Origin: Glycine soja
Taxonomy: Eukaryota; Streptophyta; Magnoliopsida; Fabales; Fabaceae
NCBI RefSeq assembly: GCF_004193775.1
Contig: NC_041004.1
Coordinates: 33,938,411 to 34,002,410 of the forward strand
Length of the DNA stretch: 64,000 nucleotides
Direction of reading: 5' to 3'
In this document: positions 48,164 through 60,532 of the stretch, in pieces
How the letters are laid out: every line of letters begins with the position of its first letter
How positions within the stretch are numbered: position 1 is the stretch's first letter
Position numbers and translations under genes: made by a program
The notes under the pieces: generated by a model
What the model was told of the DNA's origin: nothing
What the model saw: the letters and a program-made list of their open reading frames with translations, nothing else
Database searches by the model: none

Positions 48164-51100
48164 ATGGACTTTTGGAAGCTTTTCATTGTTGCATTATTGC
48201 CAGTGTTGAAGGTATTGTTGATTACTGCTGTGGGGACAATCCTCGCAATTAATCGCTTTAACATACTCGGGGAAACTGCCAGGAAAAACCTCAATACTGT
48301 AAGTTTCACCATTTTCTTTCTTAATTTATTTTATTTTGAATATTATTATTTATCTAAAGTTACAAGTTTATTAATTGTTAGCAAGCCATATTGCTCCTTG
48401 TTCAATATTTTCTATAAATAAAACTATTCGTATTTTTTTTTTTTACTATTGCTCTAGTAAGACATTCAATATAATTATTCTAGTTTATAAATATAGAAAA
48501 ATTTTCTAGTCCAAGTATTTTTGGAAAGTAGCTTCACTCTTCAATTTTTTTTTCCAAGACACTTTTCAAGAATCAAGCTCACATGCCAACAATATTCAAA
48601 AATCACTATAGTTGCTACTAATATGACTTACTAATATATATGATTTTTTTCTTATACATATACAGATGGTATTTTATGTCTTTTCTCCAACTCTAGTTTG
48701 TAGCAGCCTAGCTGAAACAATAACTTTAGAGAACGTGCTTATATTGTAAGTTTGTTTTCTTGCTATACTTCTACATTTTCTTTTCAAACAAATTCTCCAT
48801 GGATTAGCAAAGATGATTTTACAAATTTTGTAGGTGGTTCATGCCCGTGAATATTCTTCTCACATTTGTCATTGGGTCAGTTCTTGGATTGCTAGTTGTT
48901 AAACTAACTAGAGTTCCTCATCATCTTCAAGGCCTTGTGTTGGGGTGCTGTGCAGCAGGTCTCATCACTTGTATATTTGAAACTCTGTCTTATCAACATC
49001 ATATGCATAGCATTTAAGAGTACAATTTTCATACATGATCACTTTCAATTAATTAAAAATCATGATATAGATACTTTTAAAGTATGTAGTACACCTTCTG
49101 CTCCTAACATATGTAGTCCTAGATTTTTTTATATAAATAAAAAACTAATAAATAGATGAAAAAAAAATTATAAAATTAATTTTATTATCATTAATTTATT
49201 TATAGATTTTATCGTTCATTATTAATATTATAAATGATACAAATAAAAAAATAATTAATATTACATTAAAAAAGTTAAAATGATAATTTTTTTCTTATCC
49301 AACAATTATTATGACCCGAAGAAAATATTATTCAACTTAACAATTTTATTATACAAGATAATTTAATGTGGATGACGATTTGAGATTTGAAATGTTTGAT
49401 TTCTGCAGGAAATCTGGGAAACTTGCCTATAATTTTAGTTCCAGCTGTCTGCAAACAAAGTGGCAGTCCTTTTGGAGATGTGAATGTTTGCTACAAAAAT
49501 GCACTAGCATATGCTTCTCTATCAATGGCAGTATGACACTAACTCCAAACATTTGGAAGTTCAAGAACCCATTTAGCTTGAAACAATATTTTGTGTCATT
49601 TTTCTTTCTGTTTTCGCAAATCACAAAAATGCATGTTATCTTATTTTTACTTTATTTTCTATTTTGAAGTATTTATACAAGAAATAGTGATAAAACAACA
49701 TGATGACATTTTTATGACTATTTAAGACTTTTTTAACTGTGTTTTTTGTTTTTCAGCTAGGATCCGTTTACATTTGGTCTTATGCATACAACCTTGTTCG
49801 ATTATATTCACCGAAGATTTCTAATGAAGTCAAAGTTGATGACAATTCCATAGTAGAAAATCCAGTGTCCACAACAAAATCTGATCCAGAAAACCCTTCA
49901 ACATTTTCCACAGAATTACCATTTGTTAGTGCTGATGATAGATCACAAACCGAAGATCATGTGAAGCACTTTGAAATTCAATGTACAGGGCATAATGGGC
50001 AAGTGGAGGAGGTATATATATAGTACATTTGTTCCAATATAACTAGATTAATTGCGTTTACTTTTTTGAATGACATGAATTTCTACCCCTTTCTCTTCAT
50101 CCAATTATAATCTTATGTAAATTATATTTGATAGTACTTATGATCATAAATTTAATGCGTTTTACAGGTATCAAAAAACAGAACGATTATGAACCATTTG
50201 ATAATATTAGTCCAAAAAGTCAACCTGAAGGTACTATTCACTCCTTCCACGATTGGAGCGGTAAGTAAAAAAATTCTTGTATTTATTTATTTGATAGTCT
50301 TCATATTATTTTCATTCAATTCATTGAGCACAAAGGGAATGATGTTTAGAATGAGGCATCCTAGTTATGGACAAAACTTACATATGTGTTTTTAGTATTT
50401 CTCAATTAAAATTGCAATTTGATGTCGATAATTTATGTTGACCTCTAATGTAAACTTTTATCATACAAATTATTGAAGTGATCGAGATTCCAATTCTAAT
50501 TAAAGAATGATGCTAAAAATACTTTAGAAATTAGATGTAAATTTTATCTTAAAATCATTTCAAATTCAAGACTTGACTAAAAATAACTTAGTCATGTGTT
50601 ACTTATGATAATTAAGTTCTAAAAAACAACCTTGTTAGTTCCTAACAAAGATGCTTTCTCTTTTCCTTCTTTGCATGTAGATTATTGGTTTAATAATTGG
50701 TGTAGTCCCTCAATTTCGGAAACTATTAGTTGGTGATAATGCTACTCTCCGTGTGGTTGAGGACTCGGTAATCATGGTGGGGTAAGTGTCCCTTGCACCT
50801 AAGTTTAGTTATTAAGTGAAATTAAAATTGAAGGTACATTAATTAGATGATCGCACACTTTTATTTTCCCCAATTTGCAGGTATGCATGCATTCCAGTAA
50901 TGACTTTGTTGGTTGGAGCAAATCTTATCAAAGGTAAATAAAACAAAAAATGAAATTCTCAATTAGGGTTGAGTTGAATTTAGAAGTTGTGATTTGAAAA
51001 AATATGGTGACAAAACTGGTTGCATTGTTCAGGTTTGAATGGACTAGGAAAGCAACTTCCACTCATTATTGGGGTTACGATGGTTAGATGTATTGTCTTG

Positions 51101-52276
51101 CCAGCAATTGGTATAGGTGTAGTGAAAGGTGTTGTTCGTCTTGGATTGATCCATCCTGATCCATTATATGAGTTTCTTTTGCTGCTTCAATTTGCCCTTC
51201 CTCCTGCAGTAGCCATGAGTAAGTAAAATATGAAATTTAAATGTGCATTTGTGGCCAAAGTAAATTATTACATTAATTCCAATATGATTTTCTATTTTCT
51301 TAGTTTCATGCCCGCCCACACACATATGTATTATTAAGTAGCATCATATAGGATGAAACTTTTACAAATAACTAATTGATCCGAGGAATAATAGACTCAA
51401 ATCATTTAAGCAAATAATTAGGAATTCAAATCCTAATTTTGCATAGGTAAAAACCTAATTAAGAGGGAACAAATCACCTTATGTGTGATAACATATCCTC
51501 CAAAGAAATTAATCTGTGTAACTAATTAGCAATACTCCTTGCAATCATATACGCTACCAAAAAAATTATATATATGAAGGAACATTATTGCCCTCATTAT
51601 TGTTAAACTTAATTTAGTTCTTTTACATTTTCTCCGAGCGAGATTATTTTTTTGTCAATTTGAATTATCTACTGGATACCATTTAAAACAAATGAATAAA
51701 TTATTCTCACATTGAATAAAACAATAAATAATTTACTCACCTTGAAAATTTATGACATCTTCCACTTATATTTCTTAATTTTCAAAGAGAATTAATTCAA
51801 GCAAGATATCTGAATTATTATAAACTTTTAAATATATTTTTAATTTCTATGAATAAAAAAATATTTCTTAATTTGTCTACCTATCTATCCATTGATAGTA
51901 TGCACAAATCTAACTTCACATGAGCATATGTTTACTCTCACTATGATATATAGTTGCTATTAAATGCGTGATTTTTCCTCAAAAAATTAAATGCGTAATT
52001 TACAATACTTTTTTTTAAGAGAATTTACAATACTAATTATTGGCTCCCTTCATAGATATCCATGTAAGTGTTCACTTTTGTTGCTAGAAAAAATCTGAAC
52101 CATTTTTTCTATATTTAGTCGGAAATATACTTAATTTTATGAATGTGCCAGGTACGATCACTCAATTATTTGGAGCTGGTGAAGGTGAATGCTCAGTTAT
52201 CATGCTTGCAACTTATTCCTGTGCAGCAGTTTCAGTAACACTTTGGAGCACATTTTATATGTGGCTTGTACTATAA
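48164..52276 (+). CDS. PILS: PIN-LIKES (PILS) auxin efflux carrier family protein
   Basis: PILS proteins are endoplasmic-reticulum membrane carriers that limit nuclear auxin by intracellular sequestration. Coding exons: 48164-48298, 48666-48745, 48834-48958, 49409-49530, 49757-50011, 50168-50260, 50681-50781, 50881-50933, 51033-51218, 52152-52276. All have GT-AG borders and kept frames, giving 424 residues, normal for the family. The N-terminal half has hydrophobic helices and the signatures AINRFNILGETARKNLN, FVIGSVLGLLVVK and GNLGNLPIILVPAVCKQSGS. A hydrophilic loop (about 172-245, Asp/Glu/Ser-rich) follows. The C-terminal half contains MNHLIILVQKVNLKVLFTPS, YACIPVMTLLVGANLIKG and ITQLFGAGEGECSVIMLATY, ending in FYMWLVL. 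The order matches the membrane-transport (PIN/PILS) fold. A decayed tandem copy lies 1.7 kb downstream. Confidence 0.93.
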
Positions 52277-53754
52277 TTATTTGACAGTGGAAGATCTCTA
52301 TTAACGCTTCACAAATGCCTCACTCTTTAAAAAAATGCATTTTAGTGGATATATAGCTAAAAATATACGTTTTACTAAATTAGGAACTGTTTAAGATAAA
52401 TCAAGCATATTTGTTGTAATTGACTTGTAATTTTATGCTATAGTACTTGTTTGTAGCCGAAAACAAAATGAAGAATGGAAACAAGAAATCAAAGCAAAGA
52501 TCACTATTTCATTGGGCCAATCTAGCTTAATAACAATAACCATAACGGAGTTGTTATTCACTCTTCCCTCAAAATTCCACAATTATTCATCCCCCAAATG
52601 TACTACGAAATTGTATTTCTGCATAACAAGAAATACCAAAATTACACACTGCAGAATCATGATTCTATTGTGTATAGTTTTTACACCCTTTGTTATACAG
52701 TAAAAACATAATTTTGTAGTGCATCTAAGACGGCGAAAAAAGAACATAATTATAAATATAAGTTACTTTTTTCAAAGTAATCAAATTAATTTATCACTCT
52801 TAATAGTACTCAATATATTTTTGTATCGGATACAACTTATCATTTATAAAGGTAATCAAATTAATTATTATAAGAATTACCTTTATTAATCATAAACAAA
52901 TCAATTCATGAAATTATTTTGATTACATTAAAAAGAGTAATTTATGCAGTCATTAATTTAAATTTAAATAAAAAAATATAATTCATCCAAAAATTAATTT
53001 GATTACTATTAAAAAAACTAATGTGTGTCATCACTAATATAATTTGTATCAAAATTAAATTAATTCAAGTAAAAATATAATTTAATTCTGCAATTAATTT
53101 TTTCTAAAAAATACCTAACTGAAACACATTTCTATTGTATAAAAAGGGGTGCAAAAAATTACACAACAAACGTGTTTCCGTTTTGAATTTTATATGTGAA
53201 AACATGTTTTTATTATGTAATTTTTTCGCTCTCCCTTTTTATACAATGAAAATGTGTTTTTATTTTTATATATGGAGAGGAGGAGAATGTGCAACACCAC
53301 TGCATGGTATGAAATTGAATGTTCTTAGAGATTCAAGACACCTAATGTATAACCATGACACTTGGGCATGCACTAGAAGGTAGTGGTGGCATGTATGCAA
53401 AGAGAGGAAATTTAAATTTGCATTTGAGTGAGAAATTGGGTTGAAAACGAAAACACACCAAACATAGATAAGAGAAGAGAACTAAAGAAGCATATGTTAT
53501 ATATACAAGAAGGGACGTGGGTTGTGGCGGATTTTCGACGATCAAAGATAAGAAGGATGAGTTTATTTTCCCAAACTTTCACTCATTAAGTTTTATTTAT
53601 TTTGCTTCCGAAGTGGAATTTTCATGCATTTTATTGATTGAAGAGTTTGATATATATGTATTATAAGTCTAAATTTTTGTTACACTATCAATTAATAAGA
53701 AATTTTTATTAATACAATTTTCAAGATAATTATTATAAAAGTTAATAATTTTAT

Positions 53755-53795
<41 letters not shown>

Positions 53796-53880
53796 GTGAT
53801 TGTTTCATTGTGTTAAGTTATTTTTGTTTGATGGGTATAATGATATTGTTAACATTATAATTAATCAATGTTTAATTTTT
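52277..53880. other. Spacer between the PILS copies
   Basis: AT-rich 3' flank of PILS with no further gene. It contains a small hairpin element at 53117-53262 and an (AT)n tract at about 53760-53791, placed like the AT tract before the first copy. Confidence 0.6.
53117..53262. repeat. Small inverted-repeat (MITE-like) element
   Basis: The left arm 'acacatttctattgtataaa' is mirrored by the right arm 'tttatacaatgaaaatgtgt'. The spacer holds a further weak inverted match (acacaacaaacgtg and similar words). About 146 bases in all. Confidence 0.6.
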
Positions 53881-54797
53881 TGAAACCTGTTGCACATATC
53901 AGGACTTGATTTGTAGTTATACAAGAGAAAAGAAAAGAAAGACAAAATTAAAATGGACATCTGGAAGCTTTTTGTCATTGCATTAATGCCAAATCTGAAA
54001 GTACTGCTGATTACTGTTCTTGGCACCTTCCTTGCAATTAATCGCTTTGACATACTCACAGAAACTGCCAGGAAAAAAATGAATACTGTAAGTTTCACCT
54101 CCTTGTCTTAAAGACACCCTCTTTTTCAACCTAAATATATAATATACAATGTTCCAAAATTAAGCAAATGCTCCTTATATATATTTAAATAAAATGATTT
54201 TTACAAAAGGAGTTTAGTTGGTTGAAAAAGAGTGGATGAGCTGTTTTAAATTTTCTAGTATTTATTTTTAATTTCTACTAATAAAAAATAAAATAAAATG
54301 ATTTGTTTCTCTTACCAGATTAACATACTCTTCAAAATATTATTTTATATGTTCAAAATAATTGATGACATTAGATTAATTAATAAGAAATATATAAAAA
54401 TATGATTTATAAAGAAAATTACATGTGAATGTAATGTTCTGTTTTGATACCATGACATATTAAATAAGTTTTGTTCCATCACCCTGGTGCCCCACTTGGC
54501 TCACAAGTCCATGAGCTACACCAATGCGGTTGATACATTAATAGTTAATGTCTTAACTTGAAGGTGAAGACCAAAATTAAAAATAAAATAAAATTAGAAG
54601 AACTTAAAAATCTTTTTTATAGAAATAAAATGTTTTTTTTACAAATAGGTTATTTAAGTCCGATTAAAAATTACAAAAATATTGTAGATACGACACTTTA
54701 ACTTCTTATTTAATAGGTCTTATTCACTATTGTCTAGTTTTTAATAAATTTTTACCCAATAATAAAAAACATATTAGAAGAAGTGTGTAAAAAAAAG

Positions 54798-55191
54798 ACT
54801 TAAATATATTTTTGTCCCTTTAAGTTAGTGCTTTTTGATTTTTGGTTCTTATAAGTTTATTTTTCTAATTTTATTTCTTGTACATTTATGCGTTTTCAAT
54901 TTTGATATTAGTAAGATATTTTGTTCATTTTATTTCCTATAAGACTGCATTTTTTAAATAAAAAAATTGTCCCTATATGTGTAAACTTATGAGACTATAA
55001 ATGAAAAAAATTAGAATCTTAAAAAGATTAAAATTAAAAAAAAATATAAATTTATAAGGATTAAAAATAAATAAAAGACTTAAAAGAACTAAAATTAAAA
55101 AAATACCAAAGATTAAAATTAAAAAAATGAATTTAAAAGGATAAAAAATGAAACAACACTAACTTACAAAAAATCAAAAACATATTTAAGT
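54798..55191. mobile_element. MITE in intron 1 of the PILS pseudogene
   Basis: The left end is acttaaatatatttttgtcc. The reverse complement of the right end is acttaaatatgtttttgatt. Both continue into 'aagttagtg' and 'ttt'-rich text. About 394 bases, AT-rich, non-coding. Confidence 0.65.
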
Positions 55192-55721
55192 TTATAAAAA
55201 TATTGCTACCCACGTTTTAAAAATTAAATAAGAAGTTGTTCAAAAGAAATATGAAAATCAGGGCACATGTATTATTTCTTAATTGGTTTTTATATCCTGC
55301 ATGGGAAAACACTGCCCATATTAATATATTCATTATATCCCTAAAAGCTTGTGCTAATAGTGTATTAAGATTGGAAGGGGGAAAAAATACGTGATGTGCT
55401 TAGCAGTTAGCCATACAATTTTTTATGTAAGTCTTCTGTAAAAAAAAGTTTTATATAAAACTCATACTTGACTTTCTTTACATATGGTATATTTTGTCTT
55501 TTCTCCTGCTCTTGCTTGTAGCAGCCTGGTTAAAACCATAACTTTAAGGAGTATGATTACACTGTAAGTTTTCACATTGGTCTTCAAAATTAAAATTTCT
55601 CAATTTTGTTGGTTTAATAAAGATGCTTCGATGAATTATATACAGGTGGTTCATGCCACTGAGTATTCTTCTCATAATTATTATTGGGACAGCTCTTGGA
55701 TGGTTACTTATTAAAATAACT

Positions 55722-55731
55722 ATAGTTCCTC
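55722..55731 (+). repeat. Left target-site duplication of the MULE
   Basis: ATAGTTCCTC here and ATAATTCCTC at 60533-60542 differ at one base. The intact PILS gene has GTTCCTC at the same place, so the right copy carries the mutation. Length 9-10 bp as expected for MULEs. Confidence 0.88.
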
Positions 55732-55871
55732 GGCAAAATCATCAAATTGGGTCCCTTTTACAAATTAATTATCAAAATGGGTCTGTTTCAATTTTATTTA
55801 CCAAGGGGGTCTATTATTTTACTACAAAGCGCCTACCTGAGGAGCGCGTTCCACCAGAACGCGACACGTGG
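55732..55871 (+). repeat. Left TIR of the MULE
   Basis: Pairs with 60393-60532 at roughly three-quarters identity by eye. Both ends finish with the conserved 'cgcgacacgtgg', and GC-rich palindromic repeats follow directly inside. Confidence 0.85.
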
Positions 55872-55990
55872 CTTGACTGGACAAGACGATGTGACAGGGG
55901 TGGTCGTGCCTGCCTGCCAGGCGCTACCTGTCGTGCCTACCTGCCAGGCGCTACCAGTAGTGGTGGGGTCCCTGGCACGTCCCTGTTCCC

Positions 55991-55997
55991 TATAAAA
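55991..55997 (+). promoter_or_regulatory. TATA box for the MULE transposase gene
   Basis: TATAAAA in 'ttccctataaaaccatc', just inside the GC-rich subterminal repeats and about 650 bases before the transposase ATG. The leader in between looks intron-bearing (gt/ag words) but was not resolved. Confidence 0.55.
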
Positions 55998-56644
55998 CCA
56001 TCTGCCCTCCGTTTCATTTTCACACAAAAATCTTGAAGCTAATCGGAAACCTTGAAGCTGAGTTGAAACGTGTTAAAGCGCTTTATAACGGTTAGAAATT
56101 TTGTTCAAAACTAGTAAATATTTTTTATCTTCAATACATTATAGCATTAATTAATATTTATTTTGTTGATGATAATAATGATTATATTTTGTAGGTGCAT
56201 AAACAAATTGACACAAACTATAAAATGAAATAGTAATTTTGTTTATATTTTTTGTGTGATAATTAGTAATTTTTGGTAACTTAATAATTTATTTTTTGGT
56301 TATAATTATGTTTTATTTGTTTGTTGATGACAATAATTATTTATTGTAGTAGTTTTTATGTCTAGCACATTACTATTATTATTAGTTAAGCTCATAATTA
56401 TTGATGTTGTTGGTATATTTTTTTAATAGCCAAAATTTATACATAGACATTAAAAATAAATGCTGATTGTTTTGCGTCATGAGTGTGCGAAGTAGGAAAT
56501 TGTTGTGACAGTAATTTCATTTATTTAGAGTAATTTGTTGTTGTTAATTTATTTTAGGTTAATAATTTATGTTATGTTAATATATTTTTTATATTATTGT
56601 TTGTTGACGACATTAATTATTTATTGTAGGTATATTTTTGAAAA

Positions 56645-58022
56645 ATGAATTCAATTATTACACTCGTCTATTTAAATGGTAATATGTACGAAACTGATGA
56701 TGGTATCACATTTGAAGGCCCTAAAAAAGCTATTCAAATAAAGCGTGGTATTAGTTTTGAGAGTTTAAAAAAAAGGATACACGACAAGGTAAAATTACAA
56801 AAACATGAAAGTATATCTACTATCACTTGTAGATTTTTAGTTGCAGATAAATATATTGCACTGCAAATTTGTGACGATGAAGATGTTGAAACAATGATTC
56901 AAAGTTTTGAACAACAACAAGAAATGTCTGTCATAGAATTATGTGTTGAAGTTGATGTTGCGGGTGCTTCTGCAATTAATTTGACAAATTCATTGTTATC
57001 ATGCGGAAATAATATGTCTCACAATGAATCGGGTAGTGCAACAGTTGGAACAAATTCAGAAGAAGATTTTGATGATGATGATGATTATTTAATATCTAAT
57101 TCATACGCTGAGGACTCATTAGATGATGATGAGGATATTAATGAAATGTCTGACACAGATGATGAAGCTGCCCGTTTGATCGAACCACTTACAGTTGTGC
57201 AATCGGGAGAAGGTATATTTATTGTTATATATAAATAAATATTATAATATTTAAATAATTCTCTACCCTTGAATTATAAATTTTTGGTATATTGTTTTTG
57301 TAGGTGGAAGTCAGACTCCATTTTGGGATTCTGCTTCTCACTATAGTAATATTAATTGGAGTTATCTTGACCAAGAAGAAATTTGCAGTTTAGATATGGA
57401 ATCAAATTTTAATATGGGTCAAGAATTATATGTTGGTATGGAATTTGATACCAAAAGCGCGGTAAAAAATGCATTACAACAATATGTAATGAAAGTACAT
57501 CAAAGTTTCAAAGTTGTTGAATCTAAATCACAGAAATATGTCGTCTGTTGTGGAAATAGAAGCGATGACATCCCATGCCCTTTTTATATGAGGGCAATTT
57601 TATCAAAAAAAACTGATACATGGAAAGTTACGCAATGGGGAGGACCACAGTTGCTTGAATATGAGTATAACTCAAGACCATGATAAATTGGATTCTGATT
57701 TGATTGTCACTTGTGTACTAGGTATGATTATAAATTTTCATTCTTATTTATCCTTTTTTTTGTGTTTGTTGGTGTGGTGTACAATAATTTTTCGTACTTA
57801 TTTTTATAGGGATGATCAAAGAAGATCCGTCACTCAAGATTTCTTTGATTCAAGAGAGGATCAATGGAATGTTTAATTACAACATTTCGTACAGGAAAGC
57901 GTGGAAGGCAAAGCAAAAGGCAATAACAATTGAATATGGCGACTGGGATGAGTCTTATGCCATTCTTCCGTCATGGCTGAAACACATGCAAAATCATTCG
58001 CCAGGATCGTATTATCAAATTT
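56645..58022 (+). pseudogene. MURA-type MULE transposase, N-terminal part, broken
   Basis: Exons: 56645-57212, 57304-57721 and from 57810. Residues 1-105 form a PB1-like domain (MNSIITLVYLNGNMYETDDG...). An acidic linker follows (EEDFDDDDDYLISN), then a MuDR DNA-binding region (FNMGQELYVGMEFDTKSAVK ... CPFYMRAILSKKTDTWKV). Next comes HxCxxN-type text, MSITQDHDKLDSDLIV, in a shifted frame, so a small deletion near 57649 breaks the frame. The last exon reads IKEDPSLKISLIQERINGMF and YNISYRKAWKAKQKAITIEY, and stops near PGSYYQ. The MULE DDE catalytic domain and SWIM finger are missing. It is a remnant of a transposase that would bind the element's ends. Confidence 0.85.
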
Positions 58023-58092
58023 GTGAAACCGCCTATTGTTGGGCATCGTTCCCATGCCCATAACTGAATCAAGAGAGTGAAACCGCCTATTG
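58023..58092. repeat. 16-bp direct repeat at the MURA/PMD junction
   Basis: GTGAAACCGCCTATTG occurs at 58023-58038 and 58077-58092. The second copy lies within the PMD coding text (KSIGGFT). The first marks where transposase homology ends. This is the footprint of a deletion repaired with a templated copy. Confidence 0.8.
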
Positions 58093-58846
58093 ATTTAGCA
58101 TGATAGTCTGTTGCGATGCACATCTCTCTATAAAGGTTACCCAGAAGAGCAGCTCCCCATGCATAAGTGCTGCACTCTCTAAGGTCTCTCAAAAATTGCA
58201 AATATCTCATTGGCACCCTTTTGCTGCTTTTGTCAACAAACATCACGCCTCCTATGAATCTTAAGATCCAAGCTCGAGCAAATCTTTCAAGCCCTTGTTG
58301 GTTGCCTATGAAATCATTAATATTTGCAAATTGAGAAGTCAGCCAACTAAATAAAAGTGAGTTCCCGTCAACTGCATCATCGTCAGGCATGACACCCAAT
58401 AATTCATGGCACAACTCAAACCAATCAATATTTGTATTGCCGGTTAAAGGTCTTCCATCCATAGAAATACCAAGTAGCACAAAAACATCTTGAAGGGTAA
58501 TAGTTGCCTCGCCACACTTCAAATGAAATGTATGTGTTTCTGGTCTCCACCTTTCAATAAAAGCATTAACTAATGCTCCATTTATCTTCAATTGCGCCAA
58601 TTTCATTATCGGGTACAAACCCGAAACTTGTAATAAAGGAATAATTTCCTCGGGCGGTGCTTCTCTATGATTATACAGTGGTGTAGCTCGTCGAATTTTT
58701 AACGTCCTTTGATTAGCACCATTCCAAATATGTTGTGATATATGGCTTTTTTGCATCCACAGTAAATCATCCTCTAATGGTCCATATGCCACGTCATAAT
58801 GATTAGATGATGATGAACTTGCCATATTAAAACTCCTGTATAACAA
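58039..58846 (-). pseudogene. PMD (plant mobile domain) protein carried by the MULE, C-terminally truncated
   Basis: Open from 58846, although the ATG at 58825 (MASSSSSNHYDVAYGPLEDD) is the likelier start. PMD signatures follow in order: APPEEIIPLLQVSGLYPIMK, ALVNAFIERWRPETHTFHLK, EATITLQDVFVLLGISMDGR, FARAWILRFIGGVMF, STYAWGAALLGNLYREM and FTLLIQLWAWERCPT. No internal stop is seen over about 265 residues. It then runs into a duplicated scrap and the end of the facing transposase, losing the normal C-terminal part. PMD proteins are aspartic-protease-unrelated nuclear proteins of the MAIN/MAIL1 family, known as both host and transposon genes. The ORF is long and clean, so it may have been under constraint until recently. 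Confidence 0.85.
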
Positions 58847-58849
58847 GAA

Positions 58850-59556
58850 AAAAAATTAATAATCACACATATCATAAATAATTAATAATAAATTACAATA
58901 TTTAAATACATTTTAAATACGTACGCAAACAATATTCTAAAAAAATACATAATTTAAATTTTAGAAATGAACACATAATTTAAGTAAATGAATTATAATG
59001 ACACACACACATATATATATATATAGCAGTAATTTCAGCAATTTTTTTTTCTTAATTTTAACTTTTTATTTTAAAAGTTATTAATTATAATTTAGAGTTT
59101 AATTTTAATTTTAAACTATTGATATATTGTATCAAACTCAATATGTCTTTCTTTTTTAAATACGCTCAATAACAATATTATAGTAATATTTATTATTAAT
59201 TTTAATTAAAATTATATTCTAGAAATTAAAATTATCAACCCAACAACAACAAAGTCTTACAATTGCAAATAACATCAATTATAACTAATATAATTAAATA
59301 TTAACAAAAATAATAATGTAATATTTAAATAACAAATCATAAATAACAATATTATTATCTATAATTATCTTCAACAATAAATAACAATTTTATATTATTA
59401 TAAAATCAAAAAACAAAGCACTAAAAATATATATCAATTTAAACTGCCTATCTATCATAAAAAAAATATAACAAAGCATTACAAATATAACACACTATCA
59501 AACTAATAATAATTATCTCTACAAATAAATCCACTAAAAAGTATAAATTGCCTATA

Positions 59557-59611
<55 letters not shown>

Positions 59612-59972
59612 CAATTTATATAGTATTTAAATAACAATATTATTATCTATAATTATCTTCAACAATAATTAACAATTTTATATTATTATAAAATCAAAAA
59701 CAAAGCACTAAAAATATATATCAATTTAAACTGCTTATCTACCTATAAAAAATATATAACAAACCACTAATAAAGTAATACACTATCAAACTAATAATAA
59801 TTACCTCTACAAATAAATCTACTAAAAAATATAAACTACCTATTTGCAAAAAAAAAAAATTAAAATATAACAATTTATATACATTAAATAAATTAAAAAC
59901 ACAAAATAAAAACTAACCAACCAAACAAGGGAAGGGGAACCTGCAAACAGGGGGAGAAGCCTTGCTGCAAAA

Positions 59973-60026
<54 letters not shown>

Positions 60027-60059
60027 TTAAAATATAAAAATTTATATAATTTAAATAAA
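58850..60059. other. AT-rich 3' half of the MULE
   Basis: Upstream region of the PMD gene within the element. Very AT-rich, with (AT)n tracts (59560-59610, 59988-60020) and the duplicated block at 59341-59844. No coding sequence. Confidence 0.6.
59341..59844. repeat. About 215-bp tandem duplication separated by (AT)n
   Basis: Copy 1 (about 59341-59554) and copy 2 (about 59622-59844) share 'attatctataattatcttc', 'aaagcactaaaaatatata' and 'cactatcaaactaataata', with small differences. An AT tract of about 50 bases lies between them. Confidence 0.85.
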
Positions 60060-60199
60060 CAAAAAAAAACAAAACCTGTTGGGGAGGGGGGAACTGCAGG
60101 GGAAGAAGGGGACTGCTTGAGGGGGAGGGGGGTGGGAGCACACGAAGGATGCTTGAGGGGGGGGGACAGCCTGGGTGGTGGTGGGGTTTGGGGGAGGGG

Positions 60200-60360
60200 G
60201 GGACCATTTAAGGCGCCTGGACGCGCCTGGGGCCAGGGCGCGAACCGAGGCGCCTCGGGCAGGGCACGAGTCAACGCGCCTGCGTGCAGGGCGCGACCCT
60301 TAGCGCCTGCATGCAGGGCGCGACCGTACGCACCTGGTTGCAGGGCGCAACCAGCCCCTG
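60200..60360. repeat. GC-rich palindromic subterminal repeats of the MULE
   Basis: About five units of roughly 32 bases, each a near-palindrome such as gcgcctgcatgcagggcgc, joined by 'gacc'-type spacers. Inverted relatives lie next to the left TIR (two units of gcctgcctgccaggcgctac type at about 55902-55955). The surrounding DNA is AT-rich, so these stand out sharply. Confidence 0.8.
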
Positions 60361-60392
60361 TCGCCACCGCCTGCCACCACCTGCAACGAACA

Positions 60393-60532
60393 CCACGTGT
60401 CGCGTTCCTCCGGTAAGCGCCCCTCAGGTAAGCGCCTTCAACCACCAGAACAGCACCCCAAGGTAAATAAGAATGGAACAGACCCATTCTGGTAAATTTT
60501 TTGTAAAAGTGACCTACAATGGTGATTTTGCC
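60393..60532 (-). repeat. Right TIR of the MULE
   Basis: Inverted partner of 55732-55871, ending GATTTTGCC next to the target duplication at 60533-60542. Confidence 0.85.

Larger units (their letters stand above)
55732..60532. mobile_element. Mutator-like element (MULE), 4801 bp, non-autonomous
   Basis: The terminal inverted repeats are about 140 bases: 55732-55871 begins GGCAAAATCATCAAATTGGG, and the reverse complement of 60393-60532 begins GGCAAAATCACCATTGTAGG. Shared inner blocks include 'aatgggtctgtt', 'ttatttacc', 'cctgagg' and 'aacgcgacacgtgg'. It is flanked by 10-bp target duplications in PILS exon 3. Cargo: a MURA-type transposase start on the plus strand and a PMD gene on the minus strand, both truncated where they meet. 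The DDE catalytic region is absent, so it depends on another element. Confidence 0.9.

Noticed and set aside
47704..48252. Open frames made of Tyr-Ile repeats
   Set aside because: They are translations of (AT)n microsatellites, and the second frame also overlaps PILS exon 1 in the wrong frame.
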